From assembly GCA_016178595.1 (NCBI GenBank), contig JACOSY010000035.1, forward strand, positions 57,613 through 121,612: a stretch of 64,000 bases of DNA. Reading direction: 5' to 3'. Shown here piece after piece: positions 33,370 through 42,459 of this stretch (positions are counted from its first letter, which is position 1; each line of letters begins with the position of its first letter). The stretch is from Ignavibacteria bacterium (lineage in GTDB: Bacteria; Bacteroidota; Ignavibacteria; UBA10030; SZUA-254). A program made the translations under genes and the position numbers. Below the pieces are notes generated by a model. The model did no database searches, was not told the origin of the DNA, and saw nothing but the letters and a program-made list of their open reading frames with translations.

Positions 33370-35469
33370 CTACTTTATCAAGACCAGCTTCTTCGTTTCC
33401 ACAAAATCTTTCGTATTGAGACGGTAAAAGTAAACACCACTCGGAGAGTTCGACGCATCCCATTCAACAGAGTAATTACCCGGCGACTTCTCGTTATCAA
33501 CCAGTGTGATCACTTCCCGACCCAGGAGGTCAAACACGGTCAGCGTTACGTGTTGAGCACCGGGTATCGAATACCGGATCGTTGTTGTCGGGTTGAACGG
33601 GTTCGGATAATTCGCATCGAGGTGGGTTGAGAGAGGAATATAAAAAATGGAACTTGATTCCTCGACGAATGTCACTACGCCACCATCTGTTGTATGGAGA
33701 ATTGTTCCGTTACTTCCCACAGCGGTTCCAACTGTCGCGGTAAGCAAGGATGCTGCCCAGAGTGGCGCATTCGTGTGGATTCCTTGGTGAAGCCAAGTTT
33801 GGCCTGAGTTGGTAGTCCGAAGGATGGTCCCGTTCTCTCCAACCGCGACACCAACCCCGCCAGCAGTGAGTCTCACGTCGTAGAGATTGTATGATGTACC
33901 GCTTGACTCGGCCAGCCATGTAGTTCCGCCGTTTGTGGTGCGGAGAACCGTTCCAGCGAGTCCAACGATCAGACCTGTATCGGGTCCACTGAATGAAACA
34001 CCCCAAAGTTGTTGTGGCGTGCCACTCGAAACCTCATTCCAGGATACGCCTCCATTGGTTGTATGAAGGATGAGCCCGTCATCTCCTACTACGGTTCCGG
34101 TGCTGGCATCGACGAAAAATGGTTCGCCGAACGTGATTTGTGTACCGCTTGAATCGAGAGTCCAAACGGCGCCTCCATCTGTCGTACGCATGATGAGCCC
34201 GCCGACGCCGACTGCAGTCCCAGTGTTCACATCTGTAAATTGCATTCCATATATACTATTGGGCGTGGCTGTGGATTGTTGTATCCAGGTTTCTCCACCG
34301 TCAGTAGTATGGATGACCGTTCCAAAATGTCCTGCAGCCGTTCCGATGTTCGCTGTTGGAAAAACGACTGCAAAGAGATCCTCAGGCGTGCCGCTTTGTT
34401 GACTCGTCCAGCTTTCGCCGCCGTTGGTGGTTCGGAGAATGAGCCCTCCTCCGCCCACAACAGTTGCAATGTTAGAATCCACCAGTGATACTGCGAACAT
34501 GTCTGTGAGGAGGCCGGATGACCTGGCACTCCATGTCTGACCGGTATCTGTCGAGATGAGTATTCTACCCCCTAATCCGACTGCAACGCCAAACCCCGAT
34601 TGAAAAAATGAAACCGCGTTTAAATCTTCTATTATTCCGCTAGATATCCCCGCCCAGGTTATTCCGCCGTCTGTCGTTCGAAAAATGTTGCCGGCCGATC
34701 CGACAGCAATACCTTCGGTGGAATTCACGAAAGCAAGACCGGAAAGATAACTCGTCGTCCCGCTCGGCTGAACCGTCCAGGATGTTCCTGCATCCGTCGT
34801 TCGAAGAATGGCTCCGCTGTCGCCGACGACAATACCCGTGTTGGAATCAATGAAAAATACACGACGTAGATTTGTTGGTTGTCCGCTCGTCTGTGGTGTC
34901 CATAGGCCGCCGCCATTCGTGGTATGTAATATAGTCCCTCTTCCACCGACCGCAAATCCAGAGTTCGGGCTTGCAAAGAAGACATCGTATAAGATCTCGG
35001 TTGTTCCGCTACTCAGGGAATCCCAAGTTTGACCACCATTTGTGGTTCGTATGATTCTCCCGCTGAGGCCGACTGCAATGCCAGACTGAATATCCGTGAA
35101 GGAAGCAGCAGTGAGATAGTACGGCGTCCCGTTGGACCGGGGAATCCATGTTTTCCCTCGGTCGGTGCTCAGAAGGATGCTGCCACTTCCTCCGATTGCG
35201 ATTACAGTATCATTGCCGGCAGCAAGAAATCCAATAAAGCGATCTCTTCCTTCATCAAAATTGCGAAGGAGCCAATGCATGCCGCTGTCAGTTGTTCGCA
35301 GGATTGTCCCGGCAAGTCCTCCAGATAGAATTGTGCTTGAATCTAAGAGATAGACGGCGAGGAGCGCATTCCCCTGTGGAAGTGGGTTTTGCCACTGCCA
35401 ACCAGATTGGGCAGAAAGTTGGCAGTTCATACAAAAAATGATCAGGATACAAATCGTTGATTGTCTCAT
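33370..35469 (-). CDS. Secreted YCF48/BNR-repeat beta-propeller protein with type IX secretion sorting domain
   Basis: 699 residues. A signal peptide (ICILIIFCMNCQLSA) is followed by about 14 repeats of roughly 40 residues, each with the pattern GxxGxILRTTNGGxxW as in photosystem II stability/YCF48-like propellers. The C-terminal 90 residues are a Por/type IX secretion sorting domain: YPNPFNPTTTIRYSIP, LLGREVITLVD, PSGVYFYRL and KLVLIK. The protein is therefore exported across the outer membrane and probably anchored or released at the surface. Role unknown; it interrupts the tyrosine-degradation genes. Confidence 0.93.
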   Translation of the reverse strand: MRQSTICILIIFCMNCQLSAQSGWQWQNPLPQGNALLAVYLLDSSTILSGGLAGTILRTTDSGMHWLLRNFDEGRDRFIGFLAAGNDTVIAIGGSGSILLSTDRGKTWIPRSNGTPYYLTAASFTDIQSGIAVGLSGRIIRTTNGGQTWDSLSSGTTEILYDVFFASPNSGFAVGGRGTILHTTNGGGLWTPQTSGQPTNLRRVFFIDSNTGIVVGDSGAILRTTDAGTSWTVQPSGTTSYLSGLAFVNSTEGIAVGSAGNIFRTTDGGITWAGISSGIIEDLNAVSFFQSGFGVAVGLGGRILISTDTGQTWSARSSGLLTDMFAVSLVDSNIATVVGGGGLILRTTNGGESWTSQQSGTPEDLFAVVFPTANIGTAAGHFGTVIHTTDGGETWIQQSTATPNSIYGMQFTDVNTGTAVGVGGLIMRTTDGGAVWTLDSSGTQITFGEPFFVDASTGTVVGDDGLILHTTNGGVSWNEVSSGTPQQLWGVSFSGPDTGLIVGLAGTVLRTTNGGTTWLAESSGTSYNLYDVRLTAGGVGVAVGENGTILRTTNSGQTWLHQGIHTNAPLWAASLLTATVGTAVGSNGTILHTTDGGVVTFVEESSSIFYIPLSTHLDANYPNPFNPTTTIRYSIPGAQHVTLTVFDLLGREVITLVDNEKSPGNYSVEWDASNSPSGVYFYRLNTKDFVETKKLVLIK

Positions 35470-35538
35470 TCAGTGCCTGCTTTCGAGTAACAGTGGAACC
35501 TCGTAGTCCATCGAAAAGATGTTAATTGCCGCTACAGT

Positions 35539-35588
35539 CTACAAATTTCCCCTTGTTGCCTGCTCTAGCTCAATTGCTTCGAACAGTG
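35539..35588. repeat. Duplicated copy of the hppD 3' end
   Basis: The 50 bases from 35539 match 36149-36198 at 43 positions by my count. The first copy now encodes the C-terminus of the GxxExxY protein, the second the authentic C-terminus of 4-hydroxyphenylpyruvate dioxygenase; both end in the same TAG. Confidence 0.88.
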
Positions 35589-35991
35589 AATTCATCTTAA
35601 ACTCCTGCCACTTTTTCGTGGGGAGCAGACGCCGGTACTCCAACCTTGCTTTTCCGAAGTTGACGAGCAAGGCGACTTGAAGATTTGAAACAGCAAGGTA
35701 TTTGAGAACTTGAAACATGTGCACGTTCGTCAATTGATTTACAGATTTGATCTCAAGAATGAGGGCTTCGACAATCTCAAAGTCAAGATAATTCATTCCT
35801 ACTTGTACCTGCTTGTAGTGCAAAGGTAATGGTTTCTGCGCTTCGAACAAAACACCTTGCTCTGCAAACTCCACTTCAAGTGACTTTTGGTAATATTCCT
35901 CAGGTAACCCTGGACCGAGCTCCCTATGAACCTCCATACAAATGCCGATGATCTTGTACGTGAGTTCATCGATTTCTTTAGATAACTCCAT
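35539..35991 (-). CDS. GxxExxY-family protein with a tail copied from hppD
   Basis: 150 residues from the ATG at 35991, which has GAGGT just upstream; 38 more open codons exist before it but look non-coding. The family signature is ICMEVHRELGPGLPEEYY (GxxExxY), and LILEIKSV may be part of a PD-(D/E)xK-like fold. Function is unknown. The normal family end is near FGKARLEYRRL; here it continues to FEAIELEQATRGNL, matching the last residues of hppD just upstream (FEAIEREQATRGNL). Insertion of this gene by recombination at the hppD end would explain it. Confidence 0.88.
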   Translation of the reverse strand: MELSKEIDELTYKIIGICMEVHRELGPGLPEEYYQKSLEVEFAEQGVLFEAQKPLPLHYKQVQVGMNYLDFEIVEALILEIKSVNQLTNVHMFQVLKYLAVSNLQVALLVNFGKARLEYRRLLPTKKWQEFKMNSLFEAIELEQATRGNL

Positions 35992-36033
35992 AGTGACCTC
36001 CCATTCTTGTTCATGAATATGATTCACAGTCTT

Positions 36034-36059
36034 CGACTCTACGAGTCGTAAACTCGTAG
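36034..36059. repeat. Paired palindromes between the GxxExxY gene and hppD
   Basis: CGACTC-TAC-GAGTCG (36034-36048) overlaps CTACGAG-TCGTAAA-CTCGTAG (36039-36059). The first palindrome has a close relative at about 24340. Confidence 0.6.
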
Positions 36060-36148
36060 AGCGGATCAATGGATTAAGGAATTTTGCTTGCATCCATTTA
36101 TTCATTTATCTGCCGTGAATTATTTTCGTCATCTGTTGTGAATTATTT

Positions 36149-37279
36149 CTACAAATTCCCCCTTGTCGCCTGTTCTCTCTCAATTGCCTCGAACAATGCC
36201 TTGAAGTTCCCCTTACCAAAACTCTTGCTGCCTTTACGCTGAATGACTTCGAAGAACAACGTCGGGCGGTCTTCGACAGGCTTGGTGAAGATTTGCAGCA
36301 TATAGCCTTCATCATCGCGATCGACGAGTATGCCCAATCGCTTTAGCTCATCAAGAGGCTCATCGATCTTGCCGACACGGTCTTGCAACACGTCGTAGTA
36401 CGAGGAAGGAACACGGAGAAACTCGATACCTTGCTCTGTGAGCTTGCCGACGCTATCGATGATGTTATCGGTTGCCATCGCGATATGCTGGACACCGGGC
36501 GATCGGTAGTACTCGAGATATTCCTCAATCTGCGACTTGCGTCGTCCTTGCGCCGGCTCGTTGATCGGAAACTTGATGCGGTCGTTGCCGTTCGCCATCA
36601 CCTTCGACATCAGCGCAGAGTATTCCGTCGAGATGTCCTTGTCGTCAAAATGTTGGTAGAGCCGGAAGCCCATCACGCTCATATAAAACTCAACCCATTT
36701 GTTCATTGCGCCAAGCTCGACGTTGCCGACGCAGTGATCGACGTATGTGAGGCCTACCGGTCGCGCGATCGGATCGTCAGGCATTGCCTTGTAGCCCGGC
36801 ATGAAGATGCCGTTGTAGTTCTTCCGCTCGACGAACGTGTGAATCGTATCGCCGTAGATTGCAATGGCGGATTTTTTGATCTCACCGAATTCGTCTTTGA
36901 AGATTGTCGGCTCCATGATGCCGCGCGCACCGCGCTTCGTGGTTTCCCGGTACGCGGACTCGGCGTCATCCACCCACAACGCGAGATCGCGAACGCCATC
37001 GCCATGCAGTTTGATATGATCTGCGATGGGATGTTCCGGTTGGAGCGGCGTCGTCAACACGAATCGTATCTTGCCCTGCTGTAAGACGTACGATGCCCGG
37101 TCGCGTATGCCGGTCTCAAGTCCGGCGTAGGCAATCAACGTGAAGCCGAATGCCTCACGATAATAGTGCGAGCTTTGTTTGGCGTTGCCAACGTAGAATT
37201 CAATGTAGTCTGTGCCGTTGATGGGAAGGAAATCTTTTACTACGATCGGTGCTGCCTGCGTTTTGGTTGCATTTGCCAT
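36149..37279 (-). CDS. hppD: 4-hydroxyphenylpyruvate dioxygenase
   Basis: Converts 4-hydroxyphenylpyruvate to homogentisate using Fe(II) and O2. Two vicinal-oxygen-chelate domains are visible. The iron ligands are His in YVDHCVGNVE, His in GVQHIAMATDN and Glu in TLFFEVIQRKG, followed by the typical tail GKGNFKALFEAIEREQATRGNL. The ATG at 37279 has GAGGAG upstream and is preferred to an in-frame TTG six bases earlier. Length of 376 residues is normal. It lies between a HisC-like aminotransferase and the later tyrosine-degradation genes. Confidence 0.96.
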   Translation of the reverse strand: MANATKTQAAPIVVKDFLPINGTDYIEFYVGNAKQSSHYYREAFGFTLIAYAGLETGIRDRASYVLQQGKIRFVLTTPLQPEHPIADHIKLHGDGVRDLALWVDDAESAYRETTKRGARGIMEPTIFKDEFGEIKKSAIAIYGDTIHTFVERKNYNGIFMPGYKAMPDDPIARPVGLTYVDHCVGNVELGAMNKWVEFYMSVMGFRLYQHFDDKDISTEYSALMSKVMANGNDRIKFPINEPAQGRRKSQIEEYLEYYRSPGVQHIAMATDNIIDSVGKLTEQGIEFLRVPSSYYDVLQDRVGKIDEPLDELKRLGILVDRDDEGYMLQIFTKPVEDRPTLFFEVIQRKGSKSFGKGNFKALFEAIEREQATRGNL

Positions 37280-37308
37280 AATCAATCTCCTCTGCTTGTA
37301 CTACGCTC

Positions 37309-38415
37309 TCAGGTGTATGCTTCTGTAAGAACCGTTTTCAATTTCTCTACGAGAATTTCATTCTCTTCTTCAGTGCCTATCGAAATCCTGAGACAGTGTG
37401 GAAGTCCGAATGCTTTCAACGGACGGATGATCACTCCATGCTTCAGTAATTCCTGGAAGATGAAGTTCACGTCTTCTTCACTCTCTCGAACCATCATGAT
37501 GAAATTTGCTTCGGATGGGACGATGTTCAGCTCCAATTCTTTCAGAGCACGAGTCAGAAATTGCATTCCACGCGCGTTCACTTCGAGAGAGCGATGGAGG
37601 AAAGCGTTATCGTTCAGTGCGCCAATGCCCGCAGCTTGCGCGAGCGTGCTCGGCTCAAAGGGAAGTTTTACCTTCAGGAGGTTGCGGATCAATGTGTCGT
37701 GTGCGAAGCCGTAGCCAATCCGGATTCCCGCAAGGCCGTAAATCTTTGAGAACGATCGGAGTGTAATGACATTATCATAGCGGTAGTGCATCGAGTCGGG
37801 ATAGAGTGGGTTATTCGTTGCATACTCGAAGTACGCTTCATCGAGGATGATCAGCACTCGCTCCGGCACCTTCTTGTAAAATTCGTCGAATTCATTCTTA
37901 CTGAAAATGGTTCCGGTGGGATTATTGGGATTCGCGAGGTAGATGATCTTCGTGTGCTCGTTGATCTGTTCTGCGAGGGCGGGGAGATCGTAGTGCCAGT
38001 TTCGGTACGGCACGGTCCGATACCTGGTACCACGGGAGCGTGCAAGAACCTGAAAGCCGATGAATGCTGCCTCGGTCGTCAAGACTTCGTCATCGTCGAG
38101 GAGAAATGTCCGGATGATGTTGGACATGATTCCTTCCGAGCCGCTTCCGGTAATCACATTTTCAACTTTCAGATTGAATTTCTTCGCAAGAACAATACGG
38201 AGATCGTACCCGCCATTCGGATAAAGATGGAGATCGTTGAAATGCTTTTTCATCTCGTCGATCGCCAGCGGCGAGGGACCGAGCGGGTTCTCGTTCGATG
38301 CAAGCTTGACGACGCGTGTGAGGCCAAGCTCGCGCTTCACCTCATCAATCGGTTTTCCCGGCTTATACGGCTGAAGCGATTCGATGTACGATGGTACAAG
38401 CGGCACTGACGTCAT
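37309..38415 (-). CDS. HisC-like PLP aminotransferase, possibly the aromatic aminotransferase of tyrosine degradation
   Basis: 368 residues from the ATG at 38415, where AAGGGA precedes it; the open frame extends 95 codons further but crosses repeat DNA. SNENPLGPSP begins the fold, YLANPNNPTGTIF and LDEAYFEYA follow, and the Schiff-base lysine is in LRSFSKIYGLAGIRIGY. It matches histidinol-phosphate aminotransferases. It starts upstream of hppD in the same direction (30-base gap), so it probably converts tyrosine to 4-hydroxyphenylpyruvate here. HisC-type enzymes often accept aromatic amino acids. Confidence 0.88.
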   Translation of the reverse strand: MTSVPLVPSYIESLQPYKPGKPIDEVKRELGLTRVVKLASNENPLGPSPLAIDEMKKHFNDLHLYPNGGYDLRIVLAKKFNLKVENVITGSGSEGIMSNIIRTFLLDDDEVLTTEAAFIGFQVLARSRGTRYRTVPYRNWHYDLPALAEQINEHTKIIYLANPNNPTGTIFSKNEFDEFYKKVPERVLIILDEAYFEYATNNPLYPDSMHYRYDNVITLRSFSKIYGLAGIRIGYGFAHDTLIRNLLKVKLPFEPSTLAQAAGIGALNDNAFLHRSLEVNARGMQFLTRALKELELNIVPSEANFIMMVRESEEDVNFIFQELLKHGVIIRPLKAFGLPHCLRISIGTEEENEILVEKLKTVLTEAYT

Positions 38416-38495
38416 TCCCTTGAAAGTTGAAGTTGGGCTCGTCAAAAGATAGCAAATAGATGGCTGATTTTCAATAAAGTTCGGAATTTGTTTCA

Positions 38496-38565
38496 CGCCA
38501 AGACGCAAAGATCGCAAAGGACTACGTTGCAAGAATGATCTTAAAACAACTTTGCGCCTTAGCGT
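38496..38565. repeat. Inverted repeat of the GACGCAAAG/CTTTGCG type
   Basis: CGCCAAGACGCAAAG (38496-38510) and CTTTGCGCCTTAGCG (38550-38564) are complementary at 13 of 15 positions. It is a widespread style of intergenic filler. The rest of 38416-38679 shows no gene. Confidence 0.65.
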
Positions 38566-38679
38566 CTTTGCGAGAGACTTTTGGGACAGCCTCGAGAGGT
38601 GAGGTCTGGAGTGTAGTTCTACCAATTCAAACTGAGGTGCTACCCAAAGGCCGGTCGTCTTGGATATGAGGCAAAAAAT

Positions 38680-38708
38680 TTGTACCATCATCCTGACCAC
38701 AATACATA
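38680..38708 (+). promoter_or_regulatory. Possible promoter of the giant outer-membrane protein gene
   Basis: TTGTAC (38680-38685), 17-nt spacer, TACATA (38703-38708). Just downstream, AGGAG precedes an ATG at 38713 that opens a 27-codon frame overlapping the start of the main gene at 38765. Confidence 0.4.
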
Positions 38709-38764
38709 GGAGATGGATCGAGGATTTCTACAGCTTTTACTCAGTGTTCTCTTGTTGTCATTGA

Positions 38765-41700
38765 ATGCGATCCATCACGCTTACAATACTCTTTAGTTGC
38801 TGCCTCTGTGGCTGTATTGTCAGCACTCTTACTGCGCAGACTCAGCCTATCGATACGACATTCAATTCTGCGTTGTATCAAGAGAAGTTTCTGATCTCGC
38901 CGAAGGATTCGCTTGTTCATCTCCGACGCCAGTTTATTCTGCCGACGAGCGAATCAGTTCGTCTTGACTCCATTACTCTGTTGTCGGGGAAGGAGTATAC
39001 GCTCGATGCGCGCTTTGGCGTCGTGCGGCTTTACCCGGAGCTTTTCCAGACCGTGCATCCGCACGATTCTCTGTACAACCTGACTGTTTCCTATCAAGCG
39101 CTTCCATTTTCCTTCAAAGAGAAATACCGGCGAAGGATTCCGACCGTTCGTCTCGACACGATGAGCGGCACGCAAATCACCGTCTCCGAAACTGCAAAGA
39201 GTTTTTCGCTCGATGATCTGTTCGGATCAAATCTTCAGAAAAGCGGCAGCATTGTTCGAGGCTTTACGATAGGATCGAATCGCGATCTCTCGCTGAACTC
39301 CGGTTTCAAAATGCAAATGGCGGGCAACCTGGCAAAAGATATTTCAATCGTTGCCGCACTTACCGATGAGAATTCACCCATCCAACCGGAAGGAACGACA
39401 CGAGCTCTTCAGGAAGTCGACAAGGTCTTTGTTGAGGTTCGCGGCAAGAACATGAGCGCAACACTGGGAGATTTCAATCTCGATATTTCAGGAAGTGAAT
39501 TCGGTCGCTTCAGCCGGAAACTACAGGGAGCAAAAGGCATTGCATCCTACCAGGCTGGAGGAGTGAAAGGAGAGTTGATGGTAACAGGCGCCGCGCCGCG
39601 GGGAAAGTTTACCACGAATCAGTTCAAGGGACTCGATGGTGTGCAAGGTCCGTACCGGTTGGTGGGACAAAACAACGAGCGGGACATCATCGTCATCGCC
39701 GGAACGGAACGCGTCTACATCAACGGCGAGCGGATGATACGCGGCGATCTCTACGACTATACGATAGATTATGCAATCGGAGAAATCACTTTTACGTCAC
39801 GACGGCTGATCTCGATAACGTCGCGCATCACCATTGATTTTGAGTACACGGATCGGCAGTATAGCCGAAACCTCGTTGCAGCGCAGGCCGGAACCTCATT
39901 GTTGAATGATCGACTCCTCTTCAGTGCAACATTCCTTCGCGAGAGCGACGATGAGAATTCTCCGATCGATCTCACCCTAAGCGAAGCGGATAAAAATATC
40001 CTGCGGCTTGCGGGCAACGATCGATTCAAAGCGACACGAGCAGGAGTCGATTCTGTTGGAACAGGAAGAGGGCAATATGAAGCACGCGATACGCTCGTTC
40101 ATCTTTCTACAGGACAAGATTCACTGCTGCGGATTTACCACTATAATCCTATTGACACAGTGAAGGCTCTCTACTCAGTGAGTTTTACGGATGTCGGTTT
40201 TGCACAGGGAGATTACGAGCGGGTTACACTCAACCAATATCGTTTTGTCGGAGTGAAAAAGGGAAGCTACGCACCTATTCGTTTCTTGCCGTTGCCGAAA
40301 GCCCTCGCGGTGACCGATGTTACTCTTACCGGAAACGTAGCGAATGACGTGAAGCTCGGGGGAGAGCTTGCGGTCTCGAACTTCGATCAGAACCGATTCT
40401 CGGCTATTCTGGATAACGAGAATGTGGGCAGCGCGCTGAAGTTTGCACTTGAGTATTCGCCGAAGAATCTCCGCGTTGCCGGGAAAGACTTTGGGGAGTT
40501 GGACCTGACTCTCAAAGAGCGTTTCGTTGGTAAACGGTACGTTGCACCGGATCGCATCAATGAAGTTGAGTTCAACAGAAGATGGAACATCAACGATACA
40601 TCAAGGGTGGAAGAAGAGATTCACGAGGGAACGCTTTCGTATCACCCACTTCAATCTCTCATTGTTGGAGGGAGCGCAGGATCGATTCGACGAGGCGATA
40701 CGTTCTCTTCCGACAGGTACGCCGGTACGATGGAAGTTACTGATGACAATCTGCCGAGAACGCAGTATCAAGTCGAGCTCATACGAAGTCGAGATGATCG
40801 GCAAGGTCTCGCTGCACAGTGGACTCGACACCGTGGTCTTACGGAATATAAGTTCGGAAAGCTCACTCCACGTCTCGGTTACGACGGGGAAGTTCTCAGG
40901 AATACGGGAGTTTCAATCAGCCAGGTAGGTACGCAGAGCTTTCGGTTCAGCGAGTTCACACCGGGTGTTACGATTGACAGTCTCGCAAGAATGTCCTTGA
41001 GTGCGCAGTATGCTTTCCGTTGGGATGACTCGCTGACGGGCGGTGTGTTTCAGCGTGCAGCGTCGTCCTTTACTCAAACATACGGATGGCGGCTTTCGGA
41101 TTGGAACGCGGTTTCATCGGCGCTCGATGTCACCGTACAGAAGAAAATTTTTGCGGAGGCGTTTCGTCGTACGACGAGTGACGATCTCGATGGAATACTC
41201 CTTCGATGGCAGACCCAATACAATCCTGCGGATCGGGGAATGGAATCCGATTTCTTCTACGAAGTAGCCACAGGGCGATCGGCCAAGATGGAGCGTGCTT
41301 TCCAACGTGTCCCGAGGGGGACTGGCAACTACGCCTATATCGGCGATGTGAACAACAATCATTCACCGGACGAGCAGGACTTTCAACTTACCCGTTTCGA
41401 CGGAGACTTTGTTGCCATCACGGTTCCAACAGACCAATTTATTCCCGTCATCGATTTGAAGGCGAGCACGAGAATCCGTCTCAATGGAGGGCGGCTATTT
41501 TCCAATTCACCATCATGGATTGGAAAAGCGCTTTCGACACTTTCCAGCGAAACGTATGTTCGCGTTGAAGAAAAAAGTAGTGAAACAGATAAGAAACAGA
41601 TTTATCTGCTCAAGTTCAGCCGCTTCCTTGACGATCGAACAACGATCAATGGCAGCAATCTCCTCACACAGGATCTGTTTTTTCTTGAGAATAATCCTGC

Positions 41701-42286
41701 CTTCTCCGTGCGCTTTCGCTATAACCAGCGTCGCGGCCTCACTCAGTTTGCCTTGAATAGCGAGCGCCTATACTCACGGGAGCAATCGATCAGACTACAA
41801 TGGCAATTCGTGAAGGAGTTTGCCAATCAGACAGATTTGATCCAGCGAAGGGACATCTTGGTTGCGAACCAATTCAATACGCGTGCACATGAGGTTCTGG
41901 CAAGTTTCTTCATCACGGACTGGTCCTATCGGCCGGAACAAAGAATAGAATTCGGCTTCAAATTCTCCTTTGGGCAAGGAACGAACTTCGACTCCGCGAC
42001 TGCCGATATGAACGATCAGTCGGCGCGACTGCTCTATTCCTTCACCGAACGAGGACAGGCACGAGCCGAGCTGACACGGGAAGAAGTAGCATTCAATAAG
42101 GTCGGCGCGCTCATCCCATTTGAACTGACATCGGGGAGAGTAGAAGGGCGATCCTGGCTATGGAAGCTGGGGATCGATTATCGCATCACGCAATTTATCC
42201 AAGGCTCAATCAATTACGACGGGCGATCTGAAGGCGGCAGTCACCCCGTCCATACGGCGAGAGCAGAAGTTAGAGCATTCTTTTAA
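38765..42286 (+). CDS. Very large outer-membrane beta-barrel protein of unknown function
   Basis: 1173 residues with a signal peptide (ITLTILFSCCLCGCIVSTLTA, cut near AQTQ). Residues about 150-300 carry a well-marked block: GSIVRGFTIGSNRDLSLNSG, then ALTDENSPIQPEGTTRALQEVDKVFVEV. I associate this with uncharacterised large surface proteins of Ignavibacteria/Chlorobi. The rest has many alternating-hydrophobicity segments (for example RITIDFEYTDRQYSRN) and ends in AEVRAFF, an aromatic-ended strand typical of barrel proteins. One segment, GDVNNNHSPDEQDF, looks like a calcium-binding dockerin-type loop. No function can be named. Confidence 0.82.
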   Translation: MRSITLTILFSCCLCGCIVSTLTAQTQPIDTTFNSALYQEKFLISPKDSLVHLRRQFILPTSESVRLDSITLLSGKEYTLDARFGVVRLYPELFQTVHPHDSLYNLTVSYQALPFSFKEKYRRRIPTVRLDTMSGTQITVSETAKSFSLDDLFGSNLQKSGSIVRGFTIGSNRDLSLNSGFKMQMAGNLAKDISIVAALTDENSPIQPEGTTRALQEVDKVFVEVRGKNMSATLGDFNLDISGSEFGRFSRKLQGAKGIASYQAGGVKGELMVTGAAPRGKFTTNQFKGLDGVQGPYRLVGQNNERDIIVIAGTERVYINGERMIRGDLYDYTIDYAIGEITFTSRRLISITSRITIDFEYTDRQYSRNLVAAQAGTSLLNDRLLFSATFLRESDDENSPIDLTLSEADKNILRLAGNDRFKATRAGVDSVGTGRGQYEARDTLVHLSTGQDSLLRIYHYNPIDTVKALYSVSFTDVGFAQGDYERVTLNQYRFVGVKKGSYAPIRFLPLPKALAVTDVTLTGNVANDVKLGGELAVSNFDQNRFSAILDNENVGSALKFALEYSPKNLRVAGKDFGELDLTLKERFVGKRYVAPDRINEVEFNRRWNINDTSRVEEEIHEGTLSYHPLQSLIVGGSAGSIRRGDTFSSDRYAGTMEVTDDNLPRTQYQVELIRSRDDRQGLAAQWTRHRGLTEYKFGKLTPRLGYDGEVLRNTGVSISQVGTQSFRFSEFTPGVTIDSLARMSLSAQYAFRWDDSLTGGVFQRAASSFTQTYGWRLSDWNAVSSALDVTVQKKIFAEAFRRTTSDDLDGILLRWQTQYNPADRGMESDFFYEVATGRSAKMERAFQRVPRGTGNYAYIGDVNNNHSPDEQDFQLTRFDGDFVAITVPTDQFIPVIDLKASTRIRLNGGRLFSNSPSWIGKALSTLSSETYVRVEEKSSETDKKQIYLLKFSRFLDDRTTINGSNLLTQDLFFLENNPAFSVRFRYNQRRGLTQFALNSERLYSREQSIRLQWQFVKEFANQTDLIQRRDILVANQFNTRAHEVLASFFITDWSYRPEQRIEFGFKFSFGQGTNFDSATADMNDQSARLLYSFTERGQARAELTREEVAFNKVGALIPFELTSGRVEGRSWLWKLGIDYRITQFIQGSINYDGRSEGGSHPVHTARAEVRAFF

Positions 42287-42459
42287 AATACTTCTTTCTG
42301 ATTAATTTTTTGCTCGCATCTCTCACTATAGAGGTGGAAGGGTGAAGATGGTGTTTCACATTCGTTCCACGCGTGAGAGAGTTCTCAATCATCGCGTGAA
42401 ATTTTTCTTCGACATCATCATGAAATGACTTAAATTTTTTTTGAGATCGACATTTTATC

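Noticed and set aside
38416..38700. Upstream extension of the HisC-like gene
   Set aside because: It crosses an intergenic inverted repeat and adds no family sequence; the ATG at 38415 has a ribosome-binding site.
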